NCBI GenBank assembly: GCA_937891735.1
Contig: CALAGR010000481.1
Coordinates: forward strand, 1-39,971
Source: an uncultured Pseudomonadota bacterium
Lineage (GTDB): Bacteria > Myxococcota_A > UBA796 > UBA9615
Direction: 5' to 3'
DNA length: 39,971 bases
The position numbers and the translations under genes are program-made. This document shows positions 34,600-39,971 of this stretch, in pieces; the first letter of the stretch is position 1; every line of letters begins with the position of its first letter. The notes under the pieces were generated by a model. The model made no database searches. It was not told the DNA's origin and saw only the letters and a list, made by a program, of their open reading frames with translations.

Positions 34600-36183
34600 G
34601 TGCAAGCCCGCCGTCCCCATCTCGCATTCCTGACCGCCTGGATGGCCTGCGCGGCCACGGGCTGCGTGGCCCCGGAGTTCGACGTGCCCATCGAGTTCGT
34701 GGTCCCCGAGGGGCACGACTCCTTTGAGGGTCTGGACTACCTGGCCCTCAACGCGGACTACGGCGCGGGCCGCTTCTACGACTTCTGGCTCGAGGCGCCG
34801 GCGTCGGGGTCGACCTGGTCGATCCCGTCGATCCCCGTGGGGGACACGGTCGTGCTGTCCTTTGACGGACTGGTCAGCGATGGCCTCGGCGGATCGGGCC
34901 AGATCGTGGCCGCGAGCGGAGCCGCCGGGCCCCTGCCGATCGGACCCGAGCACGACGGGGTGTCGGTCCTGTTCAGCCGCCGGGGGCGGGTGGGGCGCCT
35001 GGTGGGGGCGCTCGACGAGGGCCGCATCGACCCCATGAGCGCGGTGCTGCCCGACGGCCGCGTGCTGGTGGCAGGCGGGTCCCGGGGGACGGACGACGAC
35101 GGCGATCCGGAGGCCATCGACTCCGCAGCGATCATGGGCGTGAACGGGGCCGCGGGATCCTGGACCTTCGAGCCGGTGGACCCCATGCGGGGCCGCCGCG
35201 TCAACGGCGTGGCGCTGGCGATCTCGGACTCGGGCACCGACTACGACGGCAAGGTCCTGGTCTTCGGCACCCTGCCGCTGCTCGCCCGCCGCGGCACCGG
35301 CGTGACCGTGGACAGCACCGAGACCGAGCTGGCCGAGGCCCAGGACATCGCCCGACCCGAGCTGTTCGACCCCACCGACGGCTCCTGGAGCGATCCCGAG
35401 ATCGACGCGGCCTGGGAGCAGGAGTCCGCGCGGGCGTACTTCACCGCGACCCAGGTCGAGGGGCGGATCCTCGTGGTGGGCGGCGTGGTGTACCTGCAGG
35501 ACGGCGGCGGGCTGGCCCTCCAGGTGGCCAGCGAGACCTTCGAGATCGACCTGGACAGCGGGGATGTCACCGAGCTGGGGGCCATGAACGACATCCGCTG
35601 GAGCCACACCACCACGCTGCTGCCCGACGGGCGGCTGCTGGCGGTGGGTGGCGCGAACGTGCCCACCACCCAGCAGACCTATCCCGAGCTGACCTCCGTG
35701 GAGGCCTTCGATCTCGCGACCAACACCTGGTCGAGCCTGGGCAGCCTGGAGCCCGGTCGCGCCGATCACATCGCCGCGTCGTTGCCCGATGGCCGGGTGT
35801 TGATCGCCGGCGGCCTCACCGGGATCGACACGGTCACCCTGGGGGACAGCTGGCTCTTCAACCCGTCCACGGACTCGTTCGCGGACGCCGGTGAGATGGT
35901 GACCCCGAGGGCCCGGGCCACCGCTTCGGTGCTGGCCGACGGGCGGGTGCTGGTGTGCGGCGGGGAGGACGAGGACCGAGCCGCGGTGTCCGGCTGCGAG
36001 CTGTGGACCCGAGGCGCGAGTGGGGCCGTAGGGGTGTGGAGCGCGATGCCGGATCCGGCCGGGTCCTGGACTCCGAGGGCGGGCGCGGCGGTGGCGCTCC
36101 TGCCGGGGGGCGAAGCGGCGGTGTTCGGCGGCCTCGATGCAGGCGGCGAGTACACGACAGACGTCCTGATCGTCCGTCCCTGA
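34600..36183 (+). CDS. Kelch-repeat propeller lipoprotein
   Basis: 527 aa from GTG 34600. The N-terminus is a lipoprotein signal (HLAFLTAWMACAATGC, Cys22). After a beta-sandwich-like stretch, at least six Kelch-type blades are recognisable by their LPDGRVLVAGG cores: AVLPDGRVLVAGGSRG, QVEGRILVVGGVVY, TLLPDGRLLAVGGANV, SLPDGRVLIAGGLTG, VLADGRVLVCGGEDE and LLPGGEAAVFGGLDA. The fold is a galactose-oxidase-like beta-propeller. No copper-site residues of galactose oxidase were recognised, so a binding or structural role is more likely. It is divergent from the kinase operon, and the small lipoprotein gene at 36214 converges on it. Confidence 0.85.
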   Translation: MQARRPHLAFLTAWMACAATGCVAPEFDVPIEFVVPEGHDSFEGLDYLALNADYGAGRFYDFWLEAPASGSTWSIPSIPVGDTVVLSFDGLVSDGLGGSGQIVAASGAAGPLPIGPEHDGVSVLFSRRGRVGRLVGALDEGRIDPMSAVLPDGRVLVAGGSRGTDDDGDPEAIDSAAIMGVNGAAGSWTFEPVDPMRGRRVNGVALAISDSGTDYDGKVLVFGTLPLLARRGTGVTVDSTETELAEAQDIARPELFDPTDGSWSDPEIDAAWEQESARAYFTATQVEGRILVVGGVVYLQDGGGLALQVASETFEIDLDSGDVTELGAMNDIRWSHTTTLLPDGRLLAVGGANVPTTQQTYPELTSVEAFDLATNTWSSLGSLEPGRADHIAASLPDGRVLIAGGLTGIDTVTLGDSWLFNPSTDSFADAGEMVTPRARATASVLADGRVLVCGGEDEDRAAVSGCELWTRGASGAVGVWSAMPDPAGSWTPRAGAAVALLPGGEAAVFGGLDAGGEYTTDVLIVRP

Positions 36184-36213
36184 GCCGACCCGTGGGCCGC
36201 GCTCAGCTCCTGG

Positions 36214-36537
36214 TCACTCGCCCGCGAACGCTCCGCCGGGGCCGTTCTCCATGTCCTCGCAGGTGAACCGGGCGCGCAGCCCGATCACCCGCTCGCCGGC
36301 GTCGTTCTCGGCGGTACGCACCAGCTGCCCGCACGACACCTCGTAGGTCTCGAGGTCGTCGCTCTTGCCCGCGAAGTTCTTGCGGCAGTCGGCGACCTGG
36401 TTGTCCTGGGGCGCGAGGCCGCAGTCTTCCCAGTAGTCGGCCATCTCCTTGCAGAGCTTCTGGCAGTCGTTGGTGCAGCCGCCCACGAGGAGGAGCAACG
36501 AGCCCAGCAGGGCAAACACGATGAGTCGCGAGGTCAC
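36214..36537 (-). CDS. Small Cys-rich lipoprotein
   Basis: 107 aa from GTG 36537, with GGAGG 8 nt upstream. Lipoprotein signal MTSRLIVFALLGSLLLLVGGC (the first residue is encoded by GTG) with lipobox VGGC and Cys21. The mature part has spaced cysteines (CTNDCQKLC, WEDCG, ADC, VSC, FTC) that probably form disulfides in the periplasm. The head CxxxCQxLC matches the adjacent gene, which ends 12 bp upstream, so the two are tandem paralogues in one transcript. No family was recognised. Divergent from the radical SAM pair. Confidence 0.8.
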   Translation of the reverse strand: MTSRLIVFALLGSLLLLVGGCTNDCQKLCKEMADYWEDCGLAPQDNQVADCRKNFAGKSDDLETYEVSCGQLVRTAENDAGERVIGLRARFTCEDMENGPGGAFAGE

Positions 36538-36549
36538 TTCGTCGTCCTC

Positions 36550-36885
36550 CTACTCGGCCGGGGCCGAGTCGTCATCATCCTCCCCCGGAGGGCAGGCCGC
36601 CAGATCCCAGGAGCAGCAGCTCCCATCCTGTGCCGAGTGCATCGCACGCACTTGGGTGACGCGCGCCGTGCAGTCCGCGTTCTCTTCATCCGATGTCCGG
36701 CTCTGCCGGTAGTCGGAGATGCAGGTGACGCGCTCATCGTCGGTGTTCACGGCCTTGCAGGTGTCGCGCTGGTAATCGAACCAGGCGGTGCAGAGTCGCT
36801 GGCACTCAGAGCTGCAGCCGCTTCCGAGCACGAGGCTGGCGGCGGCTGCGACGGTCATCAGAAGGGTTGCCGCCCGTCGCCGCAT
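36550..36885 (-). CDS. Small Cys-rich lipoprotein
   Basis: 111 aa from ATG 36885. Lipoprotein signal (TLLMTVAAAASLVLGSGC, Cys24). The mature part begins CSSECQRLCTAWFDY, parallel to CTNDCQKLCKEMADY in the gene below it, with further cysteines (DTC, VTC, ADC, SCC, AAC) and an acidic tail (EDDDDSAPAE). A TACCAT hexamer 7 nt before the ATG on the minus strand suggests a leaderless start. Function unknown; probably a disulfide-bonded periplasmic or outer-membrane protein. It shares the 70-bp divergent region with the radical SAM gene. Confidence 0.8.
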   Translation of the reverse strand: MRRRAATLLMTVAAAASLVLGSGCSSECQRLCTAWFDYQRDTCKAVNTDDERVTCISDYRQSRTSDEENADCTARVTQVRAMHSAQDGSCCSWDLAACPPGEDDDDSAPAE

Positions 36886-36892
36886 CCGCGGG

Positions 36893-36898
36893 ATGGTA
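36893..36898 (-). promoter_or_regulatory. TANNNT -10 element, leaderless type
   Basis: On the minus strand TACCAT ends 7 nt before the ATG at 36885. There is no Shine-Dalgarno in between. Confidence 0.4.
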
Positions 36899-36943
36899 CC
36901 CGTTCCGGCCCCATCGCGGTGGCGGTGGGCGGTCCGCCCGGTC

Positions 36944-36949
36944 TACCTT
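36944..36949 (+). promoter_or_regulatory. TANNNT -10 element, leaderless type
   Basis: TACCTT ends 6 nt before the GTG at 36956. The intervening CCAGGT is not a well-placed Shine-Dalgarno. Confidence 0.4.
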
Positions 36950-36955
36950 CCAGGT

Positions 36956-37846
36956 GTGACCGCCCCTCCCAGGAAGCTCCGCAACTGCGGGGTGTTGCAG
37001 ATCGAGCCCACCGACTTCTGCAACCTGACGTGCCCCATGTGCCACCCCCAGCAGGGGTTCCGGCCGACGCTGCACGGCGATCTGCTCAAGGGCTACATGG
37101 ACACGGGGCTGTTCCGCAGCATCATCGACGGCATCGCGGCGAGCGACGTGTGCTTCGACCACCTGATCTTCCAGTGGCTGGGCGACCCCTCCCTGCACCC
37201 CGAGCTCTTCGAGATGCTCGCCTACGCGTTGGACCACGTGGGGGATCGCTTCGGCTACTTCCGGATCGACACCAACGCGATCCTGCTCACGCCCGACCGC
37301 ATCGAGCAGCTCGTGCAGGCCTACGCGCGCCATCCCCTGGTGCCCGTGCTCATGGTGTTCAGCCTGGACGCGATCACCCCGGAGACCTACCGCGTGGTCA
37401 AGGGGCGCGACTACTTCGACGTCGTCATGGACAACGTGATGCACTTCCTGCGGCGCCGCGGCGAGCTGGACCTGGACTGCATCAACCTCAACGCCGAGTT
37501 CCAGTTCGTGCTGCAGAAGGGGAACGCCCACGAGGCGCGCCAGTTCGTGGACCACTGGGACGCGGCCTGCGCCCAGGGCCGCAACGGCGTCGGTTACAAC
37601 GACATCATGGTGAAGCGGATCAGCGTCGGCACCGGCGGGGCGAAGCAGCAGGAGGCGGACCGCCTGTACGCGGCGACCATCGCCGAGCAGGGGCTGGTTC
37701 CCTTCAGTGAGGAGCACATCCACCTGAAGCTGTGGATGGAGCGCGCCTGGCAGGAGCACGACGATCCGGGGGCCAGCGGCACGGATCTGGACATCGACCA
37801 GAGCGGGCTCGCCAACCCCGATCTGCGGACCGGCGCGCTGCTCTGA
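36956..37846 (+). CDS. Radical SAM protein (core domain)
   Basis: 296 aa from GTG 36956. The [4Fe-4S]-SAM motif is CNLTCPMC (Cys22, Cys26, Cys29), following GVLQIEPTDF. The TIM-barrel strands are recognisable: FQWLGDPSLHPELFEML (the GEP-like motif reads GDP), YFRIDTNAILLTPD, VLMVFSLDAITPETYRVVKGRDYFDVVMDNV and NLNAEFQFVLQKGNAHE. Proteins with this wording usually carry a C-terminal SPASM domain. Here that domain is a separate gene whose ATG overlaps this stop by one base (TGATG). Substrate unknown. The divergent tandem Cys-rich lipoproteins are possible but unproven targets; radical SAM/SPASM enzymes often modify peptides. Confidence 0.88.
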   Translation: MTAPPRKLRNCGVLQIEPTDFCNLTCPMCHPQQGFRPTLHGDLLKGYMDTGLFRSIIDGIAASDVCFDHLIFQWLGDPSLHPELFEMLAYALDHVGDRFGYFRIDTNAILLTPDRIEQLVQAYARHPLVPVLMVFSLDAITPETYRVVKGRDYFDVVMDNVMHFLRRRGELDLDCINLNAEFQFVLQKGNAHEARQFVDHWDAACAQGRNGVGYNDIMVKRISVGTGGAKQQEADRLYAATIAEQGLVPFSEEHIHLKLWMERAWQEHDDPGASGTDLDIDQSGLANPDLRTGALL

Positions 37847-38277
37847 TGGGGCGCCAGGGCAAGCCCAAGGGAGCGAAGGGCAGCACGTTGCTGCGGGTGC
37901 TGACGCCCCGCGAGGTGGCCACCTCGGAGCTGCCCCCGAGCGACCGCATGCCCTGCCCGGGTCTGTGGAAGACCCCCGTGATCCGCTGGGACGGCGAGCT
38001 GATGGCCTGCTGCGCCGACGTGGACAACGAGATCTCCATCGGCAGCCTGCGGGACCACACCTTCGACGCGCTGTGGTTCGGCGAGCGCATGACGGAGCTG
38101 CGGCTGCTGCACATCGAGGGGCGCTTCGACGCCATCCCCAAGTGCTGGTCCTGCGGCGGCATCAACTTCTACAAGATGGAGCCGGGCGAGGTCCGCGAGT
38201 ACCTCGATGAGGTCGGGCGCGCCGATCTGTACGCGATCTACCGCCGCCGGATGGGCCTGCCGTCCGAAGGGCCCTAA
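37846..38277 (+). CDS. SPASM-domain protein, partner of the radical SAM core
   Basis: 143 aa from ATG 37846, one base overlapping the radical SAM stop. A basic N-terminus (GRQGKPKGAKG) leads to a SPASM-type auxiliary cluster domain: CPGLWKTPVIRWDGELMACCADVD, IGSLRDHTFDALWFGERMTELR, IPKCWSCGG. The candidate Fe-S ligands are Cys37, Cys55, Cys56, Cys100 and Cys103. Such domains normally sit at the C-terminus of a single radical SAM protein, so the two products presumably form a complex. Alternatively the pair is a fusion split by a frameshift; the clean overlap and basic N-terminus favour true separate genes. Its stop overlaps, tail to tail, the stop of the coiled-coil gene. Confidence 0.85.
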   Translation: MGRQGKPKGAKGSTLLRVLTPREVATSELPPSDRMPCPGLWKTPVIRWDGELMACCADVDNEISIGSLRDHTFDALWFGERMTELRLLHIEGRFDAIPKCWSCGGINFYKMEPGEVREYLDEVGRADLYAIYRRRMGLPSEGP

Positions 38278-39971
38278 GCCTCGGCGGTGGGCGGCGGGGG
38301 CGGCTCGTCCGCGGCGTCTTCGTCCTGGGTGAGGGCGTCGATCTCGCCGGGGCTCAGGGTGGCCCCCTCCAGGGCCTGCTGGGACTCCTCGAGCAGGTCG
38401 AACAGCCGCTTGACGTCCACCTCCATGGCGTCGCGCTGGGCCTCGACCTGGCGCAGGACCCGGCCGGCCTTCTCGAGCTCCACCTGCAGCGTGTCCCGAT
38501 GCGCCTGCACCTCCTGCAGCTGCGCGCGGGCGCTGTCCAGCTCGGCCTGCCGCGTCTCCCGCTGGGCTTCGGCGGCCCCCAGGAGCACCGACTTCTGGTC
38601 CGTGTCCGCGGACAGGGAGCGCACCGCGTAGTCCTTCTGCTCCACCTGGGTGCTCAAGGTCACGATCTGGAGCTGCAGCGCGTCGCTCTCCTTGCGCAGG
38701 GTCGCGATCTGCTCCGCGGCCTTCGCCAGGCGCCGCCCGCTCTTGGCGAGCTCCTGGCCCTGCACCCGCCGCTCGTAGGCGGCCTCGTCGGCGGCGGCCC
38801 GGGCCGCGTCCCGCTCCTCGGTGGCGGTCTGGAGCCGGGCCATGGCCTCCAGGGAGGCGCGCCGGGCGCTCGCTTCGGAGGCCTCCAGGGCCAGGCGGAC
38901 CTCCTCCTCGGCGGTGGCGAACAGGGACAGGAAGTGGTCTTCGAGCTCGGTCCGGAGGCGCTGGGACTCGTGCAGGGCGCGGGTCTTCTTGGCGACGTCC
39001 CCTTCCAGATCCGCGGCGCGGCCGGCGAGGGCCAGTCGCTCGGTCTCGATGGCCTCGATCCGCGCCCGCTGCTCCTCCGCAGCCACCCGGGCCGCGTCCA
39101 GACGGGCGCTGGCGAGCCGCCGGTCCTCGAACGCGCGGGCCTGTGCGGCCCCGAGCTCGTCCTGCTTCTTCCGGCCATCGGCGCGGGCGCTGGCCAGCTC
39201 GGCCTCGAGGCGCTCCGCCTCGACGGTGGCGGTGGCTCCCCTGCCGGTGGCGGCTTCGAGGTCGGCCCGCAGCGCCCGGATCCGCTCCTCGGCGAGGGCC
39301 TGGGCCTCGGCCTGTCCGGCGCGTAGGGCCTCCTCGGTGGATCTCGCCGCCGCCTCCAGCTGCTTGAGCTCGGCGCTGCGGGCGCGCAGCTGCTGTCCCG
39401 CGTCGGCCGCCTGCTGGGTGGCTCGATCCAGGTCCCGGCGAAGGGCCGCGCGCTCGGTGGCGAGGCCGGCCAGACGCTCTTCGGCCTGCCGCAGCAGGTC
39501 GGTCGCTTCGTTGCTCGCCGTCTCGAGCTGCTGGGTGGCGCGCAGGCGCACCTGCTCGACCTCGCGGGCGGCGCGGACCACCGCGGCCTCGGCGTGGTCC
39601 CGGGCGGCGGCGGCCTCTCGGTCCTTCTTGTCGGCGTCGGCCCTCAGCCGCGCCAGATCAGCGGTCTGTCGTGCTTCGAGCTGCTTCAGGTCCTGCTGAC
39701 GGATCCGCAGGAGCTGCTCCGCGTCCACGGCCCGGTGGGTCGCGGCGTCCAGATCGACGGTCAGGCGGGAGCGCTCGGCGACGAGATCCCTCCGCTGGCC
39801 CTCGGCCGCGCGGAGCAGCGCCGTGGCTTCGGCGCTGGCGGCCTCGAGCTGCTGCACGGCGCGCAGCCGGACCTCGTCCACCTCCTTGGCGGCCCGCACC
39901 ACCACCGCCTCGGCGCGCGCCCGGGCGGCGGCGCGCAACGGATCGGCCGGGGCGACGGCGACCGAAGACCG
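38274..39971 (-). CDS. Large coiled-coil protein (N-terminus beyond window)
   Basis: 565 codons are visible and the frame is open at the window edge, so the N-terminus is missing; a TTG at 39938 in frame is not a credible start. Nearly the whole product is Ala/Glu/Arg/Leu-rich helix with heptad character and long charged stretches (for example RLRTELEDHFLSLFATAEEEVRLALEASEASARR), typical of a rod-like coiled coil. Residues from 39914 and from 39593 begin a tandem repeat of 107 aa. The C-terminus is acidic and Pro-rich (DEDAADEPPPPPTAEA), preceded by LSPGEIDALT. No enzymatic domain is visible. It could be cytoskeletal, motility-related or chromosome-associated; the missing N-terminus prevents a choice. 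Confidence 0.75.
   Translation of the reverse strand, partial: RSSVAVAPADPLRAAARARAEAVVVRAAKEVDEVRLRAVQQLEAASAEATALLRAAEGQRRDLVAERSRLTVDLDAATHRAVDAEQLLRIRQQDLKQLEARQTADLARLRADADKKDREAAAARDHAEAAVVRAAREVEQVRLRATQQLETASNEATDLLRQAEERLAGLATERAALRRDLDRATQQAADAGQQLRARSAELKQLEAAARSTEEALRAGQAEAQALAEERIRALRADLEAATGRGATATVEAERLEAELASARADGRKKQDELGAAQARAFEDRRLASARLDAARVAAEEQRARIEAIETERLALAGRAADLEGDVAKKTRALHESQRLRTELEDHFLSLFATAEEEVRLALEASEASARRASLEAMARLQTATEERDAARAAADEAAYERRVQGQELAKSGRRLAKAAEQIATLRKESDALQLQIVTLSTQVEQKDYAVRSLSADTDQKSVLLGAAEAQRETRQAELDSARAQLQEVQAHRDTLQVELEKAGRVLRQVEAQRDAMEVDVKRLFDLLEESQQALEGATLSPGEIDALTQDEDAADEPPPPPTAEA
39342..39914 (-). repeat. Tandem 107-aa (321-bp) internal repeat in the coiled-coil gene
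   Basis: Unit 1 begins AEAVVVRAAKEVDEVRLRAV at 39914, and unit 2 begins AEAAVVRAAREVEQVRLRAT at 39593. Similarity holds for about 84 residues, to LKQLEARQT and LKQLEAAAR respectively. The distance between the units is exactly 321 bp. Confidence 0.7.

Noticed and set aside
34451-34627. N-terminal extension of the Ser/Thr kinase to 34627
   Set aside because: It would include the operon promoter and overlap the start of the divergent Kelch gene, and it has no domain character.

Overview
The window is a GC-rich chromosomal segment, densely coding, with many GTG starts. It suggests a member of the Myxococcota or a related former deltaproteobacterial lineage. The reasons are the abundance of secreted lipoproteins, the MopE-type Asp/Cys repeats, FG-GAP and Kelch propellers, a GEVED-domain protein, a transmembrane Ser/Thr kinase with PEGA domains, TPR proteins, and a C-terminal tail resembling a MYXO-CTERM anchor. 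No rRNA, tRNA, CRISPR array, IS element or phage gene was seen. The organism assignment is inference from gene content only.

Layout. 1-1101 (minus): 3'-truncated GEVED-domain secreted protein. 1102-1916: an XRE regulator behind a well-formed promoter and a tandem-operator array. 1924-7348 (minus): complete 2-oxoglutarate dehydrogenase operon sucA-sucB-lpdA. 7446-8406: hpt-ridA, overlapping. 8432-15985 (plus): tight run of papain-like protease, oligoendopeptidase F, enoyl-CoA hydratase/isomerase family protein, MMPL/RND exporter and a TMTC-like GT-C membrane protein. 16058-17356: lipoprotein of unknown function. 17399-23680: two convergent paralogous MopE-repeat/seven-FG-GAP lipoproteins, the plus-strand copy split by a one-base frameshift in a G run, followed by an FG-GAP remnant near 24046-24228. 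24233-26086 (minus): long-chain-type acyl-CoA dehydrogenase behind a FadR-like palindrome. 26283-27407: LuxR-type regulator. 27423-29210 (minus): TPR protein fused to a degenerate parvulin domain. 29331-30734: PEGA protein. 30705-34450 (minus): PEGA Ser/Thr kinase coupled to a Lon-type protease with an eroded P-loop. 34600-36183: Kelch lipoprotein. 36214-36885 (minus): two small Cys-rich lipoprotein paralogues. 36956-38277: radical SAM core and SPASM domain as two overlapping genes. 38274-39971 (minus): N-terminally truncated coiled-coil protein.

How it fits together. Core carbon metabolism (OGDH, purine salvage, RidA) is embedded in surface and envelope functions. Two separate beta-oxidation-type genes, the enoyl-CoA hydratase family gene and the acyl-CoA dehydrogenase, carry the same 18-bp palindrome ACTGAA-N6-TTCAGT just upstream. 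This points to one shared, probably TetR/FadR-like, regulator encoded elsewhere. Six first-in-unit genes have a TANNNT hexamer 6-8 nt before the start codon and no Shine-Dalgarno sequence, which is the signature of leaderless transcripts. Operon-internal genes and others use ordinary Shine-Dalgarno sites. The block at 27423-34450 groups TPR, parvulin, PEGA, kinase and Lon domains and is the best candidate here for an uncharacterised envelope signalling or quality-control module.
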